A stretch of DNA of 64,000 bases from Clostridium psychrophilum. GTDB lineage: Bacteria; Bacillota; Clostridia; Clostridiales; Clostridiaceae. Shown in pieces: positions 54,445 to 63,339 of the stretch. Positions within the stretch are counted from its first letter, which is position 1. Every line of letters begins with the position of its first letter. A program made the position numbers and the translations under genes. Location: assembly GCF_018861705.1 (NCBI RefSeq), contig NZ_JAHLEC010000001.1, positions 144,879 to 208,878 of the forward strand. The letters are read 5' to 3'. The notes under the pieces were generated by a model that saw only the letters and a program-made list of their open reading frames with translations, had not been told where the DNA came from and made no database searches.

Positions 54445-54790
54445 ATTACCCCCATTTTGCTTAATATCTATATACTACCACAGTTAATATTATTTTGAAT
54501 TTTGTTTTAAATTATTTACAAAGAGTTTTTGTAATCTATATCAAAAATTTTAAATTTGTCTATTTTTCCACATTTTTATTTTTATTATTATTTTTTATCC
54601 ACAATTATTGATTTTTCTGTGATTTAATATTTTATTTTTGGAATTTTTATGTAATTTAATTTCCATGAGCATTTTTTATTAACAATTCAACCATGTATAT
54701 ATTTTAGCAATTTACCTATGTTTCAATAGGTTTTTAATCTTTATTTTGAGCAAAATAATATCATAGCAATATCATGAAAGGAGAAATATT

Positions 54791-54934
54791 ATGAAACATA
54801 ATTTAATTTTTAAAAATTTAATTATACTGCTTTCTATAACCACTTTTTTAAAATGTTCCTTCTTGGTGGATTTTGCTTGTAAAAACAAAGACTATAAAGA
54901 TAAATATGGAGTTTATCTAGTATTGTCCGATTAA
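54791..54934 (+). CDS. 47-residue secreted or membrane peptide (possible signal peptide precursor)
   Basis: A short plus-strand gene with the strong site GAAAGGAGAAATATT right before ATG and a terminator 22 bases past the stop. The product has a signal-like N-terminus (KNLIILLSITTFLKCSFLV) followed by 18 charged and polar residues and the tail DKYGVYLVLSD. The layout (basic start, hydrophobic core, short C-terminal tail) is that of small export-processed peptides such as Phr/Qsp precursors. No RRNPP receptor gene is beside it, and I know no match. Translation is inferred from the site and the compact transcription unit. Confidence 0.6.
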   Translation: MKHNLIFKNLIILLSITTFLKCSFLVDFACKNKDYKDKYGVYLVLSD

Positions 54935-54955
54935 TTTAATAAAATACCTAGAAAT

Positions 54956-54990
54956 AAAAAATTGTATAAGCTAAGCTTGTACAATTTTTT
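54956..54990 (+). terminator. Terminator after the 47-residue peptide gene
   Basis: AAAAATTGTATAAGC pairs with GCTTGTACAATTTTT (one mismatch, 3-base loop), then TTAAT. Confidence 0.92.
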
Positions 54991-55079
54991 AATATATAAT
55001 GGCTTTTGGTTAGTGTTCAAAATGATATTTATTTCTAAACGGTTTTTATTAATAAAGATAAATGATTTTAAAAATAATC

Positions 55080-55112
55080 TCCTTAAACCAGATAGTCTGT
55101 CTAATTTAAGGA
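55080..55112 (-). terminator. Terminator after the ABC-2 operon
   Basis: TCCTTAAA...AGA/TCT...TTTAAGGA, followed by AUUAUUUUU on the minus strand. It lies 75 bases past the permease stop. Confidence 0.75.
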
Positions 55113-55151
55113 AATCATATTAATTTATTCTACCGTTGCTTTTTTATAAAA

Positions 55152-55190
55152 TTTAATCATCTTCTGGGAAGCTGTATTATAATTGTTATT
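55152..55190 (+). repeat. Degenerate family alpha repeat (alpha-9)
   Basis: TTTAATCATCTTCTGGGAAG then CTGTATTAT matches the alpha leader at about 20 of 28 positions. It touches the stop codon of the ABC-2 permease. Confidence 0.45.
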
Positions 55191-56181
55191 AAATATCTCT
55201 TTTTTGAAAAACAAAATAACCTATAAAACAAAATATTATAGAATAGATAGCAGATATAATGATTCCAAAAGAAAGTGTTGTTCCATCAACATATGCTCCT
55301 TGAGTAATAAATGCAGCAAAATTAGTCAACCCAAATGGAAGATATTTACCCCAACTAAAATATATAGCTAGTTGTTGCATAATACCACTTACAACTAGAA
55401 GCAAGAATAAAGAAAATCCAGTTGCAATTGATCGAGAACGAGATATTGCGGATATTGTAAAAGCCACTATCACGTACACGAGCACTTGAAGAAATTCAAG
55501 TGCGAATATAATTATTGTTTTTAATAAAGCTGGTACATATATTATTTTATTACTCGTCCACAGCATTTCCTTAGCTCCCATACCGTTGAATCCGTAAAAT
55601 ATACCTATCATTATAAAGTTAAGGAAAAACGTTATTCCCATAAGTATAAGCCCATATAGTATTGTAGCAATGAGTTTTGCACTAAGAATTTCATATCGCT
55701 TGTAAGGGCGTGATATCATCATTTTCATTGTACCCTCAGAAAATTCACCAGCAACTAAAGCTGAACATGATATTATTAAAAGAAGGGCTATAATTCCACC
55801 ATAACCTGCACTTGTAGCAAACTCCGTACTTCTTTGCCAAACGCTATTTTTAGTTTCTGGCTTAATATTGTTCTTAATTCTGTATTCACTTTCAGCAATG
55901 ATCTTTTTAGATGATCCTATAGCCATTTTTGACATATTATCATTACTTTTCTCAGCTTGCTTTAGCTGGATTTTCTGTAATGCTACACCTTGTTTTAATT
56001 CCTGTTTCCAATTTTGTGAAACTTTTGTTGTCGTTGGAGTATTGTGAGATACATTATAATACTTCACAATGCCTGTTGCTGCTATTATAATTACAATTAG
56101 TATTATCATCATTACTTTTGTAGAAATTCTTTTCCATAGCTTTATGTTTTCTATTGAAACAAGTGTAAAAAAATTACCCAT
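55189..56181 (-). CDS. ABC-2 type transporter permease
   Basis: A 330-residue membrane protein with six segments: one at 20-42, then a long outside loop with helical charged sequence (QKIQLKQAEKSNDNMSK), then five more. GEFSEGTMKMMISRPYKRYEILSAKL is the usual ABC-2/BcrB cytoplasmic loop. Works with the ATPase starting at 57106; both are in one operon with a two-base gap. Substrate not known; bacitracin- or lantibiotic-type export is possible. Confidence 0.88.
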   Translation of the reverse strand: MGNFFTLVSIENIKLWKRISTKVMMIILIVIIIAATGIVKYYNVSHNTPTTTKVSQNWKQELKQGVALQKIQLKQAEKSNDNMSKMAIGSSKKIIAESEYRIKNNIKPETKNSVWQRSTEFATSAGYGGIIALLLIISCSALVAGEFSEGTMKMMISRPYKRYEILSAKLIATILYGLILMGITFFLNFIMIGIFYGFNGMGAKEMLWTSNKIIYVPALLKTIIIFALEFLQVLVYVIVAFTISAISRSRSIATGFSLFLLLVVSGIMQQLAIYFSWGKYLPFGLTNFAAFITQGAYVDGTTLSFGIIISAIYSIIFCFIGYFVFQKRDI

Positions 56182-56182
56182 A

Positions 56183-57106
56183 TTATTTCTCCTCCCCTGT
56201 GAGCTTCATAAATACATCCTCAAGTGATTTAGTTTCTTGTCTATCCATAGCGAAAATACCTATATCTGCAAGAGTTAAAGTTTTAACTATTTCAGGCACA
56301 CGATCCTTAGTTGTTTCAATATGAACCCCATCACCCAATATGCTATTGTCAACACTCATGCTTGTTAAAATTGAAGTTGCCTTTTCATTATTATCAGATT
56401 CTAATATTAATACTGTTTTATCCCCTCCCTGGGACATATTAAGAAGTTCATCAACAGATTTCACTGTTATAATTTTTCCTTTATTAATTATACCAACACG
56501 GTCACACATCTGCTGCATTTCTCCTAATATATGGCTAGATACAAGCACTGTAAGACCAGTTTCTGATGAAAGCTTTCGAAGTAGTTCACGCATATCCTTA
56601 ATGCCCGCTGGATCAAGACCATTTGTAGGCTCATCAAGTATTAGAAGTTTTGGGCTGTGAAGTAGTGCCTGTGCAATACCTAGCCTCTGTTTCATACCTA
56701 AAGAGTAAGTTTTCACCTTATCTTTTATTGCCCTCTCAAGGTCCACAATTTTTACTACCTCATTAATTCGTGCCTCATCCACACCTTTGTATATTTTAGC
56801 AAATATTTTAAGATTATCAAGACCAGACATGTACTTATACATATCAGGATTTTCAACAATGCATCCAATGTTGCGCATTGCCCCTTTAAAATCTTCTTTA
56901 ACTGAGCATCCACCTACATATATACTTCCCTCAGTAATTTTCGATAATCCAACAATCATCTTGATAGTCGTGGATTTTCCGGCACCATTAGGTCCTAGAA
57001 AACCAAATATTTCTCCCTCTTTAAGATTAATAGAAATATCTGATACAATTGTTCGTTTACCAATTACTTTTTTTAGCTTTTCAACTTTTAATACTTCACT
57101 ACTCAT
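56183..57106 (-). CDS. ABC transporter ATPase (BcrA/CcmA type)
   Basis: A 307-residue ABC ATPase. Walker A GPNGAGKSTTIK (38-49), signature YSLGMKQRLGIAQAL, Walker B LLILDEPTNGLDP, H-loop VSSHIL. The C-terminal 80 residues are the usual DUF4162-type extension. Partner of the ABC-2 permease. GGAGGCATATT precedes the start. A perfect alpha hairpin lies between it and the upstream gene. Confidence 0.93.
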   Translation of the reverse strand: MSSEVLKVEKLKKVIGKRTIVSDISINLKEGEIFGFLGPNGAGKSTTIKMIVGLSKITEGSIYVGGCSVKEDFKGAMRNIGCIVENPDMYKYMSGLDNLKIFAKIYKGVDEARINEVVKIVDLERAIKDKVKTYSLGMKQRLGIAQALLHSPKLLILDEPTNGLDPAGIKDMRELLRKLSSETGLTVLVSSHILGEMQQMCDRVGIINKGKIITVKSVDELLNMSQGGDKTVLILESDNNEKATSILTSMSVDNSILGDGVHIETTKDRVPEIVKTLTLADIGIFAMDRQETKSLEDVFMKLTGEEK

Positions 57107-57153
57107 AATATGCCTCCTATAACTACATTTGTATTAACTTGTCACGATAAATT

Positions 57154-57198
57154 AAATCATCTCCTGGGTCGCTGTAACAGAGACCCAGGAGATGATTT
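57154..57198. repeat. Family alpha repeat folded as a perfect 17-bp hairpin (alpha-7)
   Basis: AAATCATCTCCTGGGTC (57154-57170) and its exact complement (57182-57198) around the loop GCTGTAACAGA. It is two alpha leader halves head to head. It lies 13 bases past the stop of the small membrane-protein gene (minus strand). Confidence 0.88.
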
Positions 57199-57210
57199 GA
57201 TAAAAAGTTT

Positions 57211-57621
57211 TTACATTTTCACTTTATCATCAGCAAAAAATATTTCTTTCTTCTTCCAAATAAATATTCCCATAAGTACTGGAATTATAAGTGAAATAAG
57301 AATAGTTGGTTTAAATCCAGTACTTACAATTGTGTACATAATATTTGCCACTTCAGCGACAAAATATATATATACTCCTAATTCTTTTTTCATTAAAATT
57401 AATATAACACCTAAAGCTACAATTATTACTAATACCAAACCAATAATTAATGTGCTTGTTGATGTCTCAGGTATTCCCATTGTTTTAAGCTGAGCTTTAG
57501 TCGCATCTGTCATGAAAAATGCCATTATGCTCCCTATTAATCCAAAACCACTAAATACCAATTGAATAATTGCCAATGTTTTTATACCTGCGCCTACTTT
57601 TGGTTTTTGAATATTTTCCAT
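57211..57621 (-). CDS. Small four-span membrane protein
   Basis: A 136-residue protein with four membrane segments (VFSGFGLIGSIMAFF, LIIGLVLVIIVALGVIL, YFVAEVANIMYTIVS, ILISLIIPVLMGIFIW). I do not recognise it; it resembles the DUF4064-like group. TTGGAGGCAATATA precedes the start. It lies between two ABC operons; a role with either is not shown. Confidence 0.72.
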   Translation of the reverse strand: MENIQKPKVGAGIKTLAIIQLVFSGFGLIGSIMAFFMTDATKAQLKTMGIPETSTSTLIIGLVLVIIVALGVILILMKKELGVYIYFVAEVANIMYTIVSTGFKPTILISLIIPVLMGIFIWKKKEIFFADDKVKM

Positions 57622-57692
57622 TATATTGCCTCCAATAAATATATTTTTTAAATAATATAATAATGACTTTCGTCAAAATTCCAGTTTGATTT

Positions 57693-57829
57693 TTAACAAC
57701 ATTTTGGAAGCTTCAAGTCTGCCATCTTCTATAAGTGGCAGTTGTCTAGCCTAGGAAAATTGCTTTGGTGGCAGTCTAAATCTGCTTCCAAAGTTGTTAA
57801 TATTGCAGCGACCCAGGAGATGATTTAAT
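57693..57829 (-). repeat. Family alpha repeat, full-length copy (alpha-8), supplies a stop codon
   Basis: About 95% identical to alpha-1. Read on the minus strand it starts TTAAATCATCTCCTGGGTCG and ends AAAATGTTGTTAA; the arms GGAAGC...GACTGCCA and TGGCAGAC...GCTTCC pair into a stem of about 40 bp with interior loops. Its first TTAA contains the TAA stop of the MacB-like permease (57825-57827). Confidence 0.85.
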
Positions 57830-59009
57830 TGTAAATCGCCTTAATTGGATCCATTTTCGATGCATTAATAGCTGGTATAATTCCAAAAATCATTCCAATA
57901 ATAACAGAGATTGCAGTTGCTCCTATAACACTTGCCCCACTCATAACTGGAGGGAATGGCATAAACATACCAATTATTTTACAAAATATAAATCCAAATA
58001 ATATTCCGAGTATACCACCAAGCCCTGTAACCATAATTGCTTCTATAAGAAATTGGAGTAATATACTTTTAGGTTTTGCCCCAATAGCCCTACGTATACC
58101 AATTTCTCGTTTCCGCTCAGTTACAGAAACATACATTATATTCATTACGCCTATTCCCCCAACAAATAAGGAAATACCACTAATGAGTGCTATGAAAGCA
58201 GTTAAATACCCAATAATTTGTTCAAAAATCTTAGTCGTTGCCTGAGGATCCTGAAGCTTATACTCACCTTTTAAATTAGGATGCGCCACTATAAGTTCTT
58301 TTTTTACGTTTTCAAAAACCTTATCTTTGTCTTCACCCGCTTTAATATAAACATCTAAGCTTGAAATAGCGGTCTCTGTATTCATATCTTCTTTTGAATC
58401 CTTTGAAATATAACTTGACCCCCCTGTTAGAGAGAATGCACCCTCTTTTTCCAAAACTCCTATTACCTCGTAGATAACTCCATTTACTGTTATTCCACAG
58501 CCTATGGCATCTTCTGGAGATTTAAAAAGTTTTTCGGCTGCTTTATACTCCAACATAATTAACTTTTTAGAACTTTCACTTTTTTTGAAAGAACGACCAT
58601 ACTTAATATTTATTTCTTTACCATCATACTCTTCTAGCATACTCTGTGTATTTTTATCAAAATATGCACATTCTCCATATGTATATCCGCCCATTCCTTG
58701 CATATCCTTAGATTCCTCAACCTTTTCTACTCCAGCCACTGTTTTAAGAGAATATGGATCAGATTTGCTAAAGGGTTCAATCAATGTTAAATCTGCTTCA
58801 ACGTTTTCTGGCACAAAATTAACATTTATTTTATTTGCACTGGTGTCAGCCATAGATTCATTCATTTTTACCTTTAGTCCATTACCAACTGACATAATTG
58901 ATATTACAGAGCTTATACCTATGATTATTCCTATCATTGTGAGAAAAACTCTTAATTTATGTGATTTTAGACTGTATACTGCAGTTTTGATTAAATTTAT
59001 TATAGACAT
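57825..59009 (-). CDS. MacB-type ABC permease
   Basis: A 394-residue FtsX-fold permease with four membrane segments: one near 20-40 (VFLTMIGIIIGISSVISIMS), a MacB_PCD outside domain (45-250), and three at the end with VSVTERKREIGIRRAIGAKP. The last residues DPIKAIYN are the typical end, and the stop is inside an alpha repeat. Part of the adaptor-ATPase-permease operon. Probably exports peptides or antibiotics. Confidence 0.93.
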   Translation of the reverse strand: MSIINLIKTAVYSLKSHKLRVFLTMIGIIIGISSVISIMSVGNGLKVKMNESMADTSANKINVNFVPENVEADLTLIEPFSKSDPYSLKTVAGVEKVEESKDMQGMGGYTYGECAYFDKNTQSMLEEYDGKEINIKYGRSFKKSESSKKLIMLEYKAAEKLFKSPEDAIGCGITVNGVIYEVIGVLEKEGAFSLTGGSSYISKDSKEDMNTETAISSLDVYIKAGEDKDKVFENVKKELIVAHPNLKGEYKLQDPQATTKIFEQIIGYLTAFIALISGISLFVGGIGVMNIMYVSVTERKREIGIRRAIGAKPKSILLQFLIEAIMVTGLGGILGILFGFIFCKIIGMFMPFPPVMSGASVIGATAISVIIGMIFGIIPAINASKMDPIKAIYN

Positions 59010-59011
59010 AT

Positions 59012-59698
59012 CTAATCCACCTTTGTTATCTCTCCATCTTTTAAATGGATTACTTTGCTAGCATATTTAGTTAAATCATCATCATGTGTTACCATTATTA
59101 TTGTTTTATTTTCTTCATTAAGCTTCTTTAATATATTCATAATTTCCTCTCTGGTTTTACTGTCCAGAGCACCAGTTGGCTCATCAGCTAAAATTACAAA
59201 AGGATTGTTAATGAGAGCTCTTGCTATTGCAATACGTTGTTGCTGTCCTCCAGATAATTGCGAAGGTGATTGCTTCTCTTTATGAAGCAATCCTACCGTT
59301 TCTAAATATTTTTCTACAAGGTGTGCTCTTTCTTTTTTAGGTATATCAGTACCTTCTTTATAAAGCAAAGGAAGTTCAACATTCTGACCAATACTCAATG
59401 AGTCTATCAAATGAAACTGTTGAAATATAAATCCCAGATAACTATTTCTAAGTTCTGATCTTTCATTTTCACTAAGATGAGTAACATCCTTGCCATTAAA
59501 TTCATATTTCCCATTATCAAAATGGTCAAGGAAACCAAGAAGGTTTAAAAGTGTAGTTTTCCCGCTACCTGATTTTCCCATTATCATAACAAAGTCGCCT
59601 TGCTCTATAGTTAAATTTATATCCTTCAATACGTGTAATTTAGAATCCTTTAGCTTATAATACTTATTAATATTTGTTAACTCAATAAGATTACTCAA
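59012..59698 (-). CDS. MacB-type ABC ATPase
   Basis: A 228-residue LolD/MacB-like ATPase. Walker A GKSGSGKTTLLN, Q-loop FQQFHLID, signature LSGGQQQRIAIARAL, Walker B VILADEPTGALD, H-loop VTHD. It starts inside the end of the adaptor gene (eight-base overlap) and ends two bases before the permease. Confidence 0.94.
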   Translation of the reverse strand: MSNLIELTNINKYYKLKDSKLHVLKDINLTIEQGDFVMIMGKSGSGKTTLLNLLGFLDHFDNGKYEFNGKDVTHLSENERSELRNSYLGFIFQQFHLIDSLSIGQNVELPLLYKEGTDIPKKERAHLVEKYLETVGLLHKEKQSPSQLSGGQQQRIAIARALINNPFVILADEPTGALDSKTREEIMNILKKLNEENKTIIMVTHDDDLTKYASKVIHLKDGEITKVD

Positions 59699-60839
59699 CA
59701 GAAATACCTTCCTTCATATCTTTAGTAGTTAGTGATATATTGTCATTTTCAGCTAGCCCACTAAGTACTACAACTTGAGTCGTTGTACTTTTTTTACATG
59801 TGATAGCTTGTTTTTTTAACTTTTTATCCACAACCTTGAACACGTATTGTTTGCCAGCTTCCTCAAGTACCGCACTCTTAGGTATTTTCATCTCTTCTTC
59901 TCCTTCAAGCTTCACTGTAGCTTGTACATGAAACCCGTTTACAACATCTTTTTGTGAATCCAAAGATACATTTGCGTCATAATAAGATATGGCAGAAGCT
60001 CCACCTTTAGCCCCTTGAGCACCAGCCACTACATCTGGTATCGTCGGACTATTCCCTATGCTTTTTACCTTTCCAGTTACTGTTTTATTTATAGCAAATA
60101 TAAGTATATCCACCTTTTGATTTTCCTTTATCTTTGTCTGATCTTTTTCATTAATACTTCCTTTTACATAAACTGTAGTAGACTCTATTACAATATATGG
60201 TTTCGTCATATCTTTAACATCACTTAATATTACTTTCCCATCTATCGGTGCTTTTATATAAGTGTATTCTTTCTCTTTTGAGTTATTCACCAAACCCCTT
60301 GAAGTGTCAATTTGAGTTTGCACAGCATCTATTTGATCTGAGTAGCCACTAATTTGAGTCTCAGTAGCCGCTGATGCGCCCATGGCAACACCACCAACAC
60401 CAGGCTGTGCTACTTGTTGTTGTTTTTTTTCTTCTTCCTTCTGCTTTATTAAAAGTTTTTTTGCTTCTTCCTGTTTATCTTGTAATTTCTTTTTTTGATT
60501 ATTAGCATTAGTAATTTCTTGGTTTCCCTTATCTATTTCATCCGTAACCAAACTGTTTCTGTATGTAAAAAGAGCATCACCCTTCGCTACTACCTGTCCA
60601 TCCTCAACCGAAACCTCATTTATACTTCCTTTTGTTTCATCTCGAAATATACTTTCCGTTTTTTCAGGAACAATAATACCATTTACGAATATTTTGTCTT
60701 TGGCTGGTATTTTATATAGTTCTACTGCTTTACCTTTATTCCCGCTTGCTTTTTTATTATTTTTAATTGCATAGGCAATAATTCCAGTTATTATTATTAC
60801 ACCAATAATAATAATAAAAATAATATGTTTCTTTTTCAT
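59691..60839 (-). CDS. HlyD/MacA-type membrane-fusion protein
   Basis: A 382-residue adaptor with one N-terminal membrane segment (HIIFIIIIGVIIITGIIAYAI), a biotinyl-lipoyl-like domain (GSINEVSVEDGQVVAKGDAL), a coiled-coil hairpin (about 100-185, KKKLQDKQEEAKKLLIKQKE) and beta-barrel parts (APIDGKVILSDVKDMTKPY). The glycine-rich patch PGVGGVAMGASA sits at the hairpin tip. Start at MKKKHII after GGGAGG. First gene of the MacAB-like exporter operon. Confidence 0.9.
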   Translation of the reverse strand: MKKKHIIFIIIIGVIIITGIIAYAIKNNKKASGNKGKAVELYKIPAKDKIFVNGIIVPEKTESIFRDETKGSINEVSVEDGQVVAKGDALFTYRNSLVTDEIDKGNQEITNANNQKKKLQDKQEEAKKLLIKQKEEEKKQQQVAQPGVGGVAMGASAATETQISGYSDQIDAVQTQIDTSRGLVNNSKEKEYTYIKAPIDGKVILSDVKDMTKPYIVIESTTVYVKGSINEKDQTKIKENQKVDILIFAINKTVTGKVKSIGNSPTIPDVVAGAQGAKGGASAISYYDANVSLDSQKDVVNGFHVQATVKLEGEEEMKIPKSAVLEEAGKQYVFKVVDKKLKKQAITCKKSTTTQVVVLSGLAENDNISLTTKDMKEGISVE

Positions 60840-60954
60840 AGATTTTCCTCCCATAACGAATATTAAATATATATATATTTATATTGTATGTCATTTACAA
60901 ATTAATTCAATAGAAAACACACAGAACGTATAGTTTAGCACATGGAAAAACAAA

Positions 60955-60987
60955 AGAAGATGGATTATAAAAAATTATCTCTCTTCT
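60955..60987 (-). terminator. Hairpin between the kinase pseudogene and the exporter operon
   Basis: AGAAGA...GATTAT/ATTATC...TCTTCT arms with two mismatches; on the minus strand UUUUGUUUUU follows. Confidence 0.65.
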
Positions 60988-61007
60988 AAATTGTCTTTAT
61001 AAATATT

Positions 61008-62270
61008 CTACTTAAATGCTATTCTAAATATAGTATAATTATCCTCAAAGAATAACTGAACATTACTACCAGTTTTTTCAGCTATTCTCTTTATATTGTA
61101 AAGTCCATATCCTCTGCCTTGCCCTTTTTTAGTAGAAAAGCCTCTCTTAAATATGTCTTTTATATTATTGGGGTCTATTGTTATTCCGCTATTTCTAACC
61201 TCTACAATGTTAGTGCTTCCTTCTGAATGTATATTCAAAATAACTACCTTATCACTAGTATTTTTAATAACCGCATCAAAAGCATTATCTATTAGATTGT
61301 TCAGAATATCTGAAATTTCATAATCACTTAAACTAGATTCTAATGAATTATTTGTCACATGAAATGCTAATTTTATATTTAATCTATCCGCTTCGCACAA
61401 TTTGTTATATATTATAGCTTTAATTATAATATTATCGATGTAGATAATATCCTCTATAATACTACTTGAACATTTTAAAGATAACATAAACTTCTTTAAT
61501 TCAGGTTTAACTTCTTTTTCGCTAGATATTTCCACTATTGCGTTGATAGTATTTAAATGATTTCTAAAATCATGTTATTTTCGTCTTATTTCCTCTACTA
61601 TATCAACTAAAATAGGGTTATACTTATTTTGTAATTCTGCAACTTTTTTATCTTCACTTATTTTGACTATATAATAATACAAAAATATATTAATTAATAA
61701 CATAACAAGAACTATAAATATATATACTAACAAATTGTTCAATATTATATTTTTATTATATTCCCATATTATTTTAGAAAACAAAGCATATGTTCCTAAA
61801 TTAATTGCAAAATACCATAATATTTTAGAATCTAAGGCTATTAACTTTCTTAAACTTTTTATAAAATTATATCTTGAAATAGCAATAACAATTAACAATT
61901 CAGTCAATAAAAGAGCAATTCTGAATATGAATTTATGTGAGTATTCAAATCCAATAGCAGATGCAACTGCAATAAGACTTGCTTGCAAGACTAAATTTAT
62001 ACAACAGAATATAATAAATTCTAATGTGGTCTTCATTAATTGTCTTTTATAAATAAACTTAATCGAAAGTATTACACTTAAATAACTGATGATTATATTT
62101 AAGTATACATTTGCATTACTTGATACAATCATCACGCTTGTGCCTATTAAAATTACTGCCAAATTTTTTAACCAATTATTTTCATCTTTCAAAGAAAAAT
62201 TTGACCATAATATAATAAACACAGTTAATTCAATAAAATTAGCTGAAAATTGTTGTAATAAACCTAGCAT
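61008..62270 (-). pseudogene. GHKL sensor histidine kinase interrupted by an in-frame stop at the H-box
   Basis: One frame of 421 codons encodes an AgrC/LytS-like kinase: six membrane segments (residues 1-205), a linker ending EIRRK, then TAA at 61575-61577, then HDFRNHLNTINAIVEI and the ATPase domain (NNLIDNAFDAVI N-box; GFSTKKGQGRGYGLYNIKRIAE G-box). The stop takes the place of the residue before the phospho-accepting histidine; reading it as CAA (Gln) restores a complete kinase of 420 residues. There is no frameshift and the downstream part shows no decay, so the change is recent, or the base is a sequencing error, or the codon is read through. Neither half alone includes the histidine if the second restarts at GTG 61535. 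Confidence 0.82.
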
Positions 62271-62307
62271 TTAATGTACTCCTTCCCTAAAGAATTTGAG
62301 AATGTAA

Positions 62308-63033
62308 TTATTTAAATTTTTCCATTATTTTATCTTTAAATTTATAACCTAAAAGAGCTTTTTTATCATAATCTTTAAAGTGAATTTCACTCAATCTATT
62401 ATCTAAACTGACGATTTCACTTATATGCTTAACATTTACAGCAAAAGCTCTATGACATTGTGTTATATTGTTACAATTTATAAGTTTAAGAATATTTTTT
62501 AGCCCTAAGCTATTAACTTTATAAGCACCATTTACTGTATGAACCATGCATGCCCTAAGCTTAACTTCTATAAAAAGTATATCATCAACATACACTTTCA
62601 AATTAACACCTTTTATAAGTTCAAATATCACATAAATTTTATCTTTTGGAACTACTTTTATGTTCTCGCTATGTGATATAAATCGTTTTGTCATATCTAC
62701 TACTTCTGAAGCATCATAAGGCTTTATAATATAATCATAACAATGAACCTTTTTAAACGATTGAATTATATATTCAACATGAGTGGTTAAAAAAACAATA
62801 AAACTAAATTCATATTGAGGCATTTGTCTAAGATCCATTGCAAAATCTAATCCCGAAGAATTCTTTAAAGATATATCTATGTAAAATATGTCAATATTAT
62901 TCTTACTTGTAATTTTTAAAGCCTCATCCCTATCTTCACATTCATATATGTTTATACATTTATCTATTTGTTGTATTGTCTTTTTTAAGCTTTTCCTTTG
63001 TATTTCATCATCCTCTGCTATTAGCACATTCAT
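62308..63033 (-). CDS. LytTR-family response regulator (AgrA-like)
   Basis: A 241-residue regulator. Receiver domain 1-120: IAEDDE, phosphorylation aspartate in FYIDISLKNSSG, lysine in YIIKPYD. LytTR DNA-binding domain 135-240: VYVDDILFIEVKLRACMVHT and CHRAFAVNVKHISEI. Partner of the interrupted kinase downstream; the pair probably controls the MacAB-like exporter. TAGGGGGAAATAAAG precedes the start. Confidence 0.92.
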   Translation of the reverse strand: MNVLIAEDDEIQRKSLKKTIQQIDKCINIYECEDRDEALKITSKNNIDIFYIDISLKNSSGLDFAMDLRQMPQYEFSFIVFLTTHVEYIIQSFKKVHCYDYIIKPYDASEVVDMTKRFISHSENIKVVPKDKIYVIFELIKGVNLKVYVDDILFIEVKLRACMVHTVNGAYKVNSLGLKNILKLINCNNITQCHRAFAVNVKHISEIVSLDNRLSEIHFKDYDKKALLGYKFKDKIMEKFK

Positions 63034-63163
63034 CTTTATTTCCCCCTAGTCAATAACTCCCCTAGCCTTTAAAATTAATATTTAGATAAATTATAAAAGT
63101 TATATATATATTAAAACAAACGTATATACCTGGTTTTCGCTTAATATGAACATATCTGACTTA

Positions 63164-63192
63164 ATTTTACTATGTACTGGCTAAAGTTTCAA
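63164..63192 (-). promoter_or_regulatory. Promoter of the two-component operon
   Basis: Minus strand: TTGAAA (63187-63192), 17-bp spacer, TAAAAT (63164-63169), about 130 bases before the regulator start. CCAGTACAT and CCAGGTATAT nearby might be a LytTR direct repeat. Confidence 0.6.
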
Positions 63193-63339
63193 GTTTTTAT
63201 AATATTTAGTCGGTTTTTTTGTCGTATTATAATTCTATAATATATCAAAACAAGAATAAATTACTATGAATATTATTTGTAATAATGTAAATTATAATAT
63301 TATAAACAAAAATATTTATTAGAAATGGAGGTGAAATAT

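Noticed and set aside
61008..62270. Kinase region as two separate genes (membrane part and ATPase part)
   Set aside because: Both halves are in the same frame with one stop between them; the second has no ribosome binding site, and the histidine box falls in the gap if a GTG restart is used.
63240..63300. SigG promoter for the spore protein gene
   Set aside because: A TGAATA-like -35 is present but no matching CATNNTA -10 at the right spacing, so I did not annotate it.
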